From Thalassia testudinum (lineage: Eukaryota > Streptophyta > Magnoliopsida > Alismatales > Hydrocharitaceae), in assembly GCA_037157565.1 (NCBI GenBank), contig JAZHRO010000063.1, positions 152,074,501 through 152,138,500 of the forward strand: a stretch of 64,000 nt of DNA. The letters are read 5' to 3'. The notes under the pieces were generated by a model. That model was not told the origin of the DNA and searched no databases. It worked only from the letters and a program-made list of their open reading frames with translations. The position numbers and the translations under genes were made by a program. Shown one piece after another: positions 12,053 through 23,829 of this stretch. Every line of letters begins with the position of its first letter. The stretch's first letter is position 1.

Positions 12053-12778
12053 ATGTCTGATATGATCCAATCACTTCAATGTGAACCTGAATTTGATTCT
12101 ACATCTTGATCCACCAGCTGGTTTGAAAATGCAACTTGACAAATTAGGAAGACATTTTAGGAAACTTGAATCCCAAATGAGCATGAAAGAAAAGATGATT
12201 GAGGATGCTCTGAGATATCATGATGAATATTACAAAAACTCAAATCCATCTAGACACATTCAGGTTAATATACTAGAAATAACAACCTTCATTACAAATT
12301 GTACCCATCTAATAATAACACAAATGAGAAATGGTTCAACCCAGGGTATTCTCATGATAGGATTCATTGAAATAGAAAGATTACATAACTTCGAGTATCT
12401 TCAATGTCTGACAAATCCACAACTTTGGGAAAAGCACCAAGATGACCTTGAGAAATGGGAAAACTTGATAACTATGTGAAATACGTCATAAATAAAATTT
12501 ACCCATATCAAAAGTCAGAAATTGATGATCTCCCAAAACCCGGGTTTCAGAATAGAGATTGTTGTGGACCCCCAACCCAAACAGAATCATTTTCAACCTC
12601 CATAACGATTGACATGTCTAATCTTAACGAAGGTTAGGAGGATCCAATTGCAGGTGTTCCTGATTCCGAACCAGTCGTAGAGAGCCTTGAAGCTAGTCCA
12701 TCAAGCTTAGATTCCCCAGACACCTGTAATGATAAGTTTGAATCAGAATTGCTCGAGAATGTAATTCTCAAACCTTAT
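12053..12778 (+). pseudogene. Beta-family ORF, first segment (element C)
   Basis: Start of an unrecognised element-encoded protein. An ATG at 12053 opens MSDMIQSLQCEPEF and hits a stop 18 codons on. The reading continues in the next frame from about 12081 to 12479 and then in another frame to 12637, so the copy is broken by frameshifts. It has a charged, probably helical stretch (KMQLDKLGRHFRKLES, SMKEKMIEDALRYHDEYY). The B copy conserves this stretch, so a common ancestral protein is well supported. Element D splits the gene at 12778. No Gag, protease or polymerase motif is visible. It may be a replacement for Gag or a far-diverged piece of it. Confidence 0.55.
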
Positions 12779-14561
12779 TGTTGAACGTTTACGAATCGCT
12801 ATGCTAACGTGTTCGGTTTTGGAAAACCTGTCGTTGTAGTTTGAAAGCGAAGAATTCGTGTTCAACAAATAAAATTCATATCGAAATGAAAATCCCAGGT
12901 CGAACACAAGGAGGCAGACGTTTGATTTAAAAACTACGCGTTTCTTTTTATTTGTCATGGAATAATTCCATTTAAAACTATCTAATTATTTAGAATAAAT
13001 AGAAGAGAGAGAGAGAGTAAGAGAGAAAGAGAATATTACACAGAGAAATCAAAATGAGATGTGGAATAAACAAGGAATTTATCATTGAGGAGATTGTTCA
13101 TTACAACTAGAAAGCATAAAATAATTACACTAGAAAGCAATAAATTTACTCTAGAAAGCATTAAAAGAATGGAGGGAGAAATATCCTCCTCGACGATTGC
13201 TTGGATGAGCAAAACTACACTAGAAAGCAGTAAATCTATACTAGAAACCAGTAAAAAGAATAGGGAGAGAGAAATCCTCCTCAACGGTTGCTTGGAGGAC
13301 GAGCAAGACGGGACGACGCCTGGACGAAGGGGAACAAATCAGGACGAAGGAGGACGAAGCAGAAGAATGGGAACGAAGCAGCACGCCGTCGTCGTCGCGG
13401 GATCCACTTTCGAAGGGGAATGAAAATTTAGACTTTATCTCGCGAGGAGCATCCCGGGTGTGAGACAACCTTCTCTTGAGCTTTGGAGGGGTAGAGAAGA
13501 GAAGGGATGAGAATTTTGTATGGAGGGGGTCTCCTTTTATAGTTTCAAGGAGTGGGGGCAAAATGGACATTACAACTTCAAAATAATAAATGAGGGGTCT
13601 TTAGTGACGGATAAATCCATCACTAAGGCCCCCAACGTGGGCGTAGCTTCCGCGCCCACGCGCGCCGCTTCAGCTGCCCGCGCGCTCAACGCCATCGCAC
13701 GTTCATTGATTCTCAACCATCCGATCGCGAGATCGGATGGCTTAAGATGCATCTCCGCTCGCTGCGTTGCGCACCCGCCCGCGTGCGATTGCGCGTCCAT
13801 GCCGTGCGTTCAATCGCGCGTGAATGCTATTGGGCGTGCGCGGCCGTCCGATCGTGATCCAATGCCCGGCCACGCCCAATCGCCCATGCCTCCAGCCCTC
13901 TGCTGCGGCTCGAACCAGCGCCCACCGGTCGCGTAAGCGCGCTCGACCGCTACGCTACGGGGCGCGGATGGTCGAGCGGACGCTTTTAAGCGCGGTCGAC
14001 CACAGCCATTGGATCAAGATCCAACGGCGGAGAGCGAGCGGGTGCAGGGCCTTCGTAGAATGCATGCGGCCGTTTGGGTGGCCAAGATGGCACCACATGG
14101 CACCATCTTGGCCGTCCATCTTCTAGAAGTTGTAGATGGTGCCACGGATGTCGGATTGACTTGATTTTTGTGTCATTGGGCTACGATCATCGATCCGAAT
14201 TCATCCGTGTGGTCGGATTTGTCATCTGAAGTGTGGATCTTCACCATCCTGGCCCTTGATTTTCTAGGGTTCCCCGATCACTATCTGATGCTACGGATGC
14301 CTGATTAAGGCGATCTTGGAGTCGTTGAACTCCAATCGTCACCCTGATCACATCCATACAGTTGGATCTTTGATCTGAGGCCTCGATAAAATGTTTTCCC
14401 TATCCAAGCACATAAAAGGAGACAATTAACCTCCATTTTATTCAAACTACTCTAAATGCAAGATGATGCATGTTATGCAATATTTATATCATGAAATGCA
14501 ATCCTATGCTTAAGAACATGCATAAATAGACATCTTAAGTAGTGTAAATGTCTTTACATCA
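12779..14561 (-). repeat. 3' LTR of element D (alpha family, 1783 bp)
   Basis: Minus strand begins TGATGTAAAG and ends TTCAACA. The TATA box is at forward 13533-13541. The U3 palindrome has arms 14080-14090 and 14103-14113. The R region has the tandem doubling shared with H. Confidence 0.92.
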
Positions 14562-16291
14562 TACCCCCATTCCTATCTTTTGCTAGTTCCTAGCAAAAAC
14601 TATATGCTATTTATAAAAGAATTAGGTTGGATTATTTGGACCTAAGTTATTTTCAATCATTAAGAAATTGTCTACTTAGGAACTGAACTTTCAAAGACAC
14701 AACAGTGCTCAGGTATCAGCCAAAATGCAGACCGCCTCAAGCCTCTCCTTATTCAAAGAAGAATTTCTTTTTCTTTTTACTCTTTTCTAATTTTTTTGGA
14801 TTTTCAAATTTTAGGGTTTAAGAGTGGCTTTCTACGGCCATTCAACTCACCCAAAATTTGATGAGAACCCTAAGTTTTAAGCATCTTATTGTGATTGTGA
14901 TAGACTCGTTGGCCAGTAATTAAAACGGACTTCGGATTTCTACGGCTCTAGGTGACCTCAAAAAGACTTCTGCCTAAAGGTGTATCTTTACAACCGGTAG
15001 CTTTCTCCCTACTTTTATTTTTTTACGCGGTCAACACAAGGGTGAATCTAGTGTATATCTCCCTGATTTATTCTACTTCTCCACTTTTTCCTAAGTGTTT
15101 TGGGAATTTTTAGTGCATTTACTGAGTTGGGTTCTGGACAATCGGTCGATGAGCTGTTACCACCGACAACTTGCCAGCCATACTCGTGCGGGGAAGTGTG
15201 GCTTATTTCTTTTTGTTCTTTTCTCCTTTTATTTTTGATTTTTTTTTCTTTTTTTTTTTTTTTTAAGTAGGTGGCTTCCCTCGTCTAAGATTTACCTAAA
15301 GGCAACAAAAAGAGAAAGGTCCAATGACTGGGCTCTGGACAACCTACCTATGGGCTGTTACCCATGATAACTTGCTAGCCATATCACCCTAGAAGGTTCA
15401 TTAGCTACCCAATTTTCGTTAAAATCACCAAACAACGAGTTAGTGCAAAGTGTGTAGATGCTTAAGACTTAAAATTCCCTCAAATCAGAGGGCGGGTTGA
15501 TAAGTTGTGTACTTATCACCCAAACTTATTTATTCCAATTATAATAGAATTAAGATGGTGAGGACTCAAAGACAAATCCACATTTTAGTGGATACACAGG
15601 TTAATTAAGTCCAAAGACCTAAAGGGTCTTTGTGTTCAGATATTAATGTAGTATTTCCTAAGATTGAAAATTTTCTTAAACCCAAATTCTCTTTCCTAAT
15701 TTCTATTTGTTTTTTAATAAAAGAAAACAAATCTACGGAGCTGACGAATGAATTTAGAGATAAATATCCACCTCCCATGCCTATCTAATGCAATGTCATC
15801 ATTGTATTAAAAAGACATAAAACTGAGTGGAAAAGTGAAGAAAGCACCTGAATTGCGTGAATGTCAGGTCCGCTCCGAGATGAAAAATTAAAAAGAACTG
15901 TATATGTGCTGAGTTTAGTGCCTTCAGCTAGGCACACTATACAAAGAAAAGAAATGAAGAATTCACAAGTGTAGGTTAGAATTAAAATAAACAGAAGAAT
16001 CCTCTGACCTATCAAAAGAGGTCCACAGATGTGGACCAGATTGTGGTGCAGACCCACACCCCATAATCGAAAATATCTTAGGTTCTGGATAAAAATTACC
16101 CAGAACCTAAAATCAGAATGCAAGAGGGGTCGGGCCTGCGATTTATGAGGATGCAACCCAAGACCAAAAAGTCGAGTTACAGAGAATTGAAGCTCAAAAG
16201 GATAATCGTTGAATGTGTGCTTGAGTTGAACATCCTCGAAACAAATGTCGTAAGGGTTCTGATTTGATGGTTTCAGCTTAAAAGGAACCCT
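14562..16291 (-). other. 3' UTR of element D
   Basis: Non-coding and colinear with the H 3' UTR. It holds the pre-PPT hairpin (14598-14578), the polypurine tract (14574-14562, minus AGGAATGGGGGTA), two diverged copies of a ~58-nt unit (about 15130-15190 and 15330-15390), and the second polypurine-like motif (about 15808-15770). Confidence 0.65.
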
Positions 16292-17591
16292 TCAACCCAA
16301 TCTTCCATTTCCTCCAAAATTAACTTCCCAAATCAGAACTTCCCAGCTACCATCCTCCTTATTCACCATATCAAATTCCAGGACCTCTTGTATATTCATC
16401 ACCCCGTCTGAAATCTCCAAGTCTAATGATGTGGCAGAATCAAAATTGACTTGGGTCTAATTATCTCAGAATTAGAATCATCAATAAGCTCAATAGGGTG
16501 TAACTGATAATCAGGGCATTGAATTGATTCCTCTAGAAAATGCGATTCTGGATCCGTAATGTGTGCCCTAATAAGATCAGTTTCCTCAGTTATTGGGCTA
16601 TCAAATGATCTATCAGATTCCTTAGGCCCAATCGTCTCATAGAAATCGTGTTCAGAAAACTCGTGTAAGACTTCACAACTTGAATCTTCACCATCAGGAT
16701 CCGTATCAATGTATGTCCCAAAATTAGTTGTCACTTTGTGTTCCCCAGAGACATTCGTTTCCTCGTAACCCAGCTCAGGGATCTCAAGTGAATAAATCAG
16801 ATCATCCTTAATTGATTGCTTTAATTCAATCTGGTCAGCCTAGTAACACGCGTCCCCCCCAACAAGTGCCTGAGTGGGTTCTGTCATTGGCTTTCCTGAA
16901 GAGGGTTCATCCTGGGAATTATTCCAAGATTGAATCAAAGCAACCACGAATCTCATCCTCAATTTCGCTAATTTCCCAAGTAGAAACTCACCCGAGTTCT
17001 TATCCTTAACATCTTGGAGCCAATCCAACAAAGACTTGTTTAAATCATCAATCATTTCAATTAGGGGCTCCAATCTCTCAATGCAAGGTATTAGCTGAAC
17101 TTCTAAAGATTGAATGATATTCCTCAAGTTAGCCAGAACCTTATCTTGAACCTGGTTAACCTAAACCAAATGAGTTGGTTCAGGGTTGGGCAGGTTTGGG
17201 CTCAGTGTAGAGGAATTAACGAATTGAGATTCGTTATACCCTTCCTGATAATAAGCCATTTCAGATTGTTGAAAAGATGGTGATGACCAAAAGGCAATGA
17301 AATCAGAGGATGGGTAAGGATCGGTGTATCCTTCTTAATTGTAGATCATATTAGGTTGTTCATGAAGGAAGACGATCTATAATCGATGTAGCTCTAAGAA
17401 GGATAAAAATCAGAATCAAAGTGTTCAGGGTTAGACCCTAAACACAGAGGTCCGGAACTATATCCCCAATCCGAATTATCCCAACTAACTGATGGTTGAT
17501 TATAGTACGAGTTGGGATAATCGTCATGTTGAGGATAATTCACAACAGGAGGGAAAGAGCGGGAATGCGTGAAATATGTGGAAGGATTCAT
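16292..17591 (-). pseudogene. Alpha-family ORF, broken copy (element D)
   Basis: Homologue of the intact 433-aa ORF of H, in the same place between leader and 3' UTR. It starts MNPSTYFTHSRSF at 17591 and is readable to a stop at 17394. It is readable again at 17127-16840 (LRNIIQ-like start through KLAKLRMRF) and at 16734-16423 (FGTYIDTDPD, EFSEHDFYETIG). Stops and small indels separate these pieces. The protein sequence is closely conserved with H over the readable parts, which makes a once-coding gene likely. Function unknown. Confidence 0.7.
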
Positions 17592-18795
17592 GAGACACGG
17601 GAGGAAGAAAGGTGCCCTGCAATATAAACAATCAAACCTATCCTTAAATGGGTTAGCCTACTGACCTACAGACTCCCAAAACCCGTCTTGAGATAAATGA
17701 ACGATTTGATCTACTTCCGTCTGTTCAATCCAAACAGTTAGAAGGAGGGACTGGGGAGAAGGTTCTTCCTTCGGCTTGCGCCTCCGATTCCTAGTGTACC
17801 CCCCAACCGCGATCGTTTGACTCTGCTCCCCTAGCTAGACATCAGATTGAACAGTAGAAACTGACTAATCGAAAATAATCTCGTTCTGGGTTCTGAAGAG
17901 TGAGTTCAATCCTTAAGGCCAACGTCTACTCTGTTTTATTTAGGGCTAGGTTTGAATGTGCTTTGGAATGTGATGGGCCCTTTAAATGGGTTGTGCCCTT
18001 AATGATTGATTGATTTGTGTGTGCGTGTACAACCAATGGTTTTCAAGCAAGATTATTTTTGATGTGGTGAATTTTAAGGTTCAAATCTTGCTTAGTAGCT
18101 TTTAGGATTCAACTTTAGGTATTTTCAAACAAGTTTCATTGGCACACCAAGTTTTGCAAGAACAGGTGAAGATACTTTCCTTTAAAGCTTAAAAAGAATG
18201 TGGAGTGCCTGGTAAATCCCTAAGAGTTGAACCTAATTGGCAGCTACTTGATGAGTTTATTTTATTTGAAGTGGTGCGGCCCAAACAACTCAAACAATTA
18301 GCCTGATGCACCACTTAATTAGGCACACAAATATGGTTAACCTAAAATGATTTCTACTCTTTTATGTGTTGCTTTGTGTGTACCGGTCCCACATATCAGA
18401 ACCTGGTTGAGTAGAAACAAATCAATTCGGTTAAGTGCCTTTGAATGTGGGTGTACGTTGTGTGTTTGTTGAAAATTGCCCCACAGAATTATCTTTTTGT
18501 TTTTTTTATATAAATGAAGGTGGAATGAATGTGAGTGAGAATTCAAACAACCAAACTATTCCTAGGATTTATGCAAACACCTTGGTTAATTGGAATTTGG
18601 ATTCAATGTGGCGAATGAAATCTATGGAGGGGGAAAGAATGGGGGATAACTTACAAAACCTTCCACAGCACTTTACTCCAATCTACCGCTTTTGCTCATC
18701 TCAAAAGAGTACCTGCAATTACAATAAGAAAGGAGAAAAGTGAAGTAAATGATTTGTAAGTTATAAAACACGAAGATAAATCAAAGATCGTCGCC
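17592..18795 (-). other. 5' leader of element D
   Basis: Non-coding. It contains the alpha leader block (about 17740-17880) shared with A and H. Confidence 0.6.
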
Positions 18796-18854
18796 TCCCC
18801 AGCAACGGCGCCAAAATGTTGAACTTTTACGAAATGGTCCCGGCAACGACGCCA
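18796..18854 (-). other. Tandemly doubled primer-binding site (element D)
   Basis: Two tRNA-Asp type sites lie about 41 bp apart: 18813-18796 (TGGCGCCGTTGCTGGGGA) and 18854-18837 (TGGCGTCGTTGCCGGGAC). Each is preceded by a copy of the LTR end, GTTCAACA followed by TTT. The unit of LTR tail plus primer site is therefore duplicated. A and H have one. Confidence 0.85.
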
Positions 18855-18857
18855 AAA

Positions 18858-20185
18858 TGTTGAACGTTTACGAATCGCTATGCTAACGTGTTCGATTTTG
18901 GAAAACCTGTCGCTGTAGTTTGAAAGCGAAGAATTCATGTTCAACAAATAAAATTTATACCGAAATGAAAATTTCCGGTTAAACACAGGGAGGTGGACGT
19001 TTGATTTAAAAACTACGCGTTTCTTTTTATTTGTCACGGAATAATTCAATTTAAAACTATCTAATTATTTACAATAATTAGAAGAGAGAGAGAGTAAGAG
19101 AGAAAGAGAATATTACACAGAAAAATCAAAATGAGATGTGGAATAAACAAGGATTTATCATTGAGGAGATTGTTCATTGCAACTAGAAAGCATAAAACAA
19201 TTACACTAGAAAATAATAAATTTACTCTAGAAAGCATTAAAAGAATGGAGGGAGAAATATCCTCCTCGACGATTGCTTGGAGGACGAGCAAAACTACACT
19301 AGAAAGCAGTAAATCTATACTAGAAAGTAGTAAAAAGAATAAGGAGAGAGAAATCATCCTCGACGGTTGCTTGGAGGACGAGCCGAACGGGACGACGCCT
19401 GGACGAAGGGGAACGAAGCAGGACGAAGGAGGACGAAGTAGAAGAACGGGAACGAAGCAGCACGTTGTCGTCGTCACGGGATCCACCTCCGAAGGGGAAC
19501 GAAAATTTAGACTTTATCTCGCGAGGAGCATCCTGGGTGTGGGACAAGCTTCTCTTGAGCTTTGGAGGGGTAGAGAAGAGAAGGAAGGGATGAGAATTTC
19601 ATATGGAGGGCGTCTCCTTTTATAGTTGCAAGGAGTGGGGGCAAAATGGACATTACAACTTCAAAATAATAAATGAGGGGTCTTTAGTGATGGATAAATC
19701 TGTCACAAAAGCCCCCAACGTGAGCGTAGCTTCCGCGCCCATGCACGTCGCTTCAACTGCCTGCGCGCTCAACGCCATCGCACGTTCATTGATTCTCAGC
19801 CATCCGATCACGAGATCAGACGGCTTAAGATGCATCTCCGCCCACTGCGTTGCACGCTCGTCCGTGTGCGATCGCGCATCCAAGCCGCACGTTCAATCGC
19901 GCGTGAACGCTATTGGGTGCACGCGGCCGTCCGATCGTGATCCAATGCCCGCCCGCGCCCAATCGCCCATGCCTCCAACCCTCTACTGCGGCTCGATCAC
20001 GCGCCCGCCAGTGGCGTAAGCACACTCGACCGCTGCGCTATGGGTTGCGGATGGTCGAGCGGACGCTTTTAAGCACGACCGACCGCAGCGTTGGATTAAG
20101 ATCCAACAGCGGAGAGCGAGCGGTTACGGGGCCTTCATAGAATGCGTGCGGCCGTTTGGGCGGCCGAGATGGCACCACGTGGCAC
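18858..20185 (-). repeat. 5' LTR of element D, part 1 (downstream side of the E insertion)
   Basis: Minus-strand LTR tail through R and much of U3, ending at the E insertion. TATA box at forward 19616-19624. The break falls inside the U3 palindrome. With part 2 the LTR totals about 1786 bp. Confidence 0.92.
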
Positions 20186-22900
20186 TGATGAGAACCTCAT
20201 CATGAGCCATAACTAGCTCATTTTGACCCAATACAAAGGATAAAAGCTCCTATATAACTCAAGGAAAGGCTTAACTCAGAGAATTCTGAGTTTAAGGAGA
20301 AAACAAGTCATAAGGGGTAAAAATGCAATTTTACCAGTATAATCTGCATACAGGGTAATTCAGGGTCCAAACATAGGTCAAAGCAACTTAATAAGAATAA
20401 AAGTGGGATGAGATGATCTAGCAAGGGCTACAGCAATTCCAAGGAACTAAATGATAATCTGTAACCCTAAAACAACCCACTTCATTTCACGAGGTTCGAG
20501 GCAAAGTAAAAATAGAATAAACCCTCTAAAATTCATAGAAAAATAATCTCTAGGGTTTAGAACCTTCAATTTGGCCTTCAGAACCCATGTTGACCTACAT
20601 TGAGAACCATGCCCAATTAATAACTTAATCTGGGTTTTCGCATAAATTGACCGGTCAAACAAGGTTTAATATAGAAATAAAATTTACCATCAGATTCCTT
20701 AGGTCCTAATTAATCATGTATAAAAACTTGAGCCTAAGAAGAAACCTCCTTGACCGACTTTACACTTTGGTCCTCATATATTTACTTTTTGGCCCTCAAC
20801 TTTTGAACCGTCGCATTTTGGCCCCTAACTCTCCTTCGTTCTTTGCATTCAGGTCCCCCTGCAAAATCGGCCAGCACCATGCTCCGGCGACCTTGCGCGG
20901 AGCATGGCGCCGCGCAGGGTGAGGGGGAAAGCCTGGCAAGTAAACCAGGGGTGCCCTGCGTTGTCAGCCGTCGCAGGGACACCCCCCTGGTCGCTGTAGC
21001 CCACCATACCGGCCGTGCGAACGCACAGACGGTATGGGTTTTCGTCTCCGACCATCCTCCGGCGAGGGAGACACATCGTCTCCCTCCGCCTCCCTCCCTG
21101 TTTTGATCCCTATAAATACCCCCCGTTGCTCCACAGGCCGGAGCAGCTCGGATCTGACGGAGAAAATCCACAACTTTCCTCTCTTCTCTCTCCGGCAGAC
21201 GCTCACCAGCTCCGGCGGTTCCTCCCCCTCCTCCTCTTCGCTCTGCCGCAATACCAGCAGCAGAGACTTCCTCCCCTGCTCTTCCCGCGCCACGCCGCAC
21301 CCAGCTGGCGCCTCTCCGGCTCTCTGCTCGCCGCCGCCTCCTTCCCTGAGCATCTTCTTCTCCGGCGACAGTCGATACGACTGTCGCCCTACTGCTCCCC
21401 CTTCGTCCCTGCAAGTAAGTTAGAACTATTTCCCTTCTTCTCCTCTTTCTTTCCCCGGTTCCAATTTGTTCAATTAAGCCCTCGACCGACCCTGACCATC
21501 GTCACCCCCTTCGACTCCGGCCACCCTCCGGCGAGATGTTCCCATCGCTCCACAGCCTCACACACCTCGCCGACCCTCACCGAACCTCCGCCTCATCACA
21601 CTGAGCAACCCCCACCCCTCCACTGCCACTCCACAACTCCGTAACGCTCCCCCGAACAAACCCATTCCTCCGGTTGCAGTCCAACCTAGGGCTGCCGCCA
21701 GACACCACCTTGCGGCCTGCCGCACAGCTCCTCACCTTCGCCGTGCCACGACGAAGGTTCCCCAGTGGTTCGATCAGGCCGAGAGGCCATATTCGTGTCC
21801 GACAGGTTTTGAGGTTCGACCGCCATTAATGTACATTGAAGCAGCTTCTCCCGCGCTCCAGGCTTGAGGACTCCAGGTCTCCAGCTGCTGCGGAGTACGG
21901 GGAGTCTTGCGAAGGCAGCCAGCCAGCAACCTACGCAAATCGAAGCCGCAGCTGCAGAAGCCAGGCCGCGGTCTCCCTGCAGGCGCACGCGAGGAAAGGT
22001 CTGCGTTTAGTCCCACATCGGTAAGCCTCACACCCTTTCCACTGTTTAAATTGATTTTGTGCACTAGCCTTACTGCCTCAGCACACGGGGTGAGGTCCCC
22101 TTTCACCCGCCCGGTTACCCGGTCTCGTCCACGCTCACGCCCCGCGGACCTGACCCGACCCGACTTAGACTGACCTGCACTCCTCGCCCACCACGCACGC
22201 CGGTGGGCCTGGACCCGGGCGTGACCCGAACCCGATTACCCGGCAGCTCTGGGAGAGCTTTCCCAGGAGTGGTTTCAGAGAGAGAGAGAGATGCGGGGGG
22301 AGAGGGTAGAGTAGGTTTTGTTCTCTGACGTAAGCTCTGAAGTGTGCAGGCACAGGTGAAGAAGAAGAACCGCGGAAGAAGGAAGCTGACTGTAGCAACA
22401 GGCAGTTTAAGTCGTCTGATTTGGAAATCAGACGACGTCCTGAAGGGAAAAGAAGAAAGACGGAGGGAGATCTGAAGAACAACAGAAGAAGGCGAGGCAG
22501 AGGAGAACACAAAAGAACAAGGGAAGAACTGAAAGAAGAAAAACAAAGAAGAAAGAAGAAGATCTGAAGAAAGACAGAAGAAAAAGGAGGAGCAGGAACA
22601 GCTGGAAGAAGAAGAAGAGCATCACCATTGCAGAAGAAAGACATCACCTCTGCAGACAAAGAAGATCTGAGACGAGGAGAAAACAAAGAAAAGAAGACAA
22701 CAAATTCTTTCCCTCTCTCTTTCTTTTTGTAAAAGAAACATGTATATCTCTAGAATACAACTTGCTCCCTGAGTTCGACCTCGGGAACTCTTTTATTTTC
22801 CGAGTAAAAAAAATTATATTTGAAATGTTGGCAATAACTGGCTATACTACAACGCTATAACAATAAAACCCGGTTATCTCTCGAAGCCAACGTCTCATTA
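20186..22900 (+). repeat. 5' LTR of element E (gamma family, 2715 bp)
   Basis: Begins TGATGAG and ends CTCATTA, so the termini are TG...TA; both copies agree and the TSD fixes the end. The TATA box is at 21111-21118. The transcribed part is CT-rich, then purine-rich, and contains a 12-bp-arm hairpin (22411-22436). The long ORFs in it on both strands are repeated in the 3' LTR and look incidental. Confidence 0.95.
21111..21118 (+). promoter_or_regulatory. TATA box of the element E 5' LTR
   Basis: TATAAATA after GATCCC; same at 32045-32052 in the 3' LTR. It sits about 925 bp into the LTR, as in C. Confidence 0.7.
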
Positions 22901-22902
22901 TT

Positions 22903-22920
22903 TGGCGCCGCTGCCGGGGA
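22903..22920 (+). other. Primer-binding site of element E (tRNA-Asp type)
   Basis: TGGCGCCGCTGCCGGGGA, two bases after the LTR end and one mismatch from the H form. Confidence 0.92.
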
Positions 22921-23829
22921 GCAACGGCTATTCTAGAGGTAAACATTCCTGTTTCTTTTTTTTTAATTTCTGATAATCTCCTCTCTTTTGTGCAGCTACA
23001 GGAACTCAAGAAAACAAGCAACCACACGACAACCACTCCGAAGACAGGTAAATTTTTCCTCTCGCTATTAACCCCTAAACTCTAAAGAGGAAGAAAAGAA
23101 AAGAACAAGCAATATAGGACTAACCTGTCTTCCATACTTAGTAACCATAAAGAGTTGCATGTTTTCAACTCATCACTCCTGCACACTATTAAGGGTATTT
23201 AAGGGCTAACACATTCTTGCTTGAGCCCTAATTGCCCAACGAAGAGTTAAATGGACCAAGTAGAGCCAACATAAGGTCAAACATTAGGATTTCAGTAGAG
23301 ACACACCCCTTAATCAAGAATTGAGGAAATCCAAAAGAGGTGTGCCCAAGCCATTGATTGAAAATAATTAACAAGAAAAATCCTAAACAATTGGCTCTCT
23401 GTAAACACTTGAACCCTAAAAACAAGGCCTAACTTCTCAAGGAAACCACTAGGTGAAGTTAACCCCTGGGGTCAACCAACCTTCAAACTAGGCCACTTTG
23501 TTCACAAAAACACCTAAAGTTCAAGTGAAACCTTAAGCACCCTGATCTTAAAATTAGTAGACTTAAGAGGTCAAGATCCCCATTCTGGTCTACCTGGAAC
23601 CGCAGTGACAAGAGAGGTCGGGTGGGGGAAACCCTGTAACCCGTGGGGACGCTCTACCGTGTAGGGGTCTTCGCGGGACTCTCCCTCTCTGGCTGCCCAG
23701 GTAATTCTCAGGTGGACGATCTTTCTGATCAAGGGGTCCATCTGCCCCGCACCTCTATAGTCACCCAACACATTTTTGGGTGTCTTGATTGGGTCCAGCA
23801 CCTTCTAAACTTACCTTTTCCAACAGTGC
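22921..23829 (+). other. 5' leader of element E
   Basis: About 0.9 kb, non-coding. The block 23590-23720 is conserved in the leaders of B and C and is the best candidate here for an RNA packaging or dimerisation signal. Confidence 0.6.

Noticed and set aside
20782..22686. Several 100-210 aa ORFs on both strands within the E LTR
   Set aside because: Low-complexity, GC-rich LTR sequence; the same ORFs recur in the 3' LTR (31700-33626) simply because the LTR is duplicated. No domain.
23590..23720. Captured host structured RNA gene in the leader block
   Set aside because: No cloverleaf, A/B box or known RNA signature is visible; conservation is limited to the elements.
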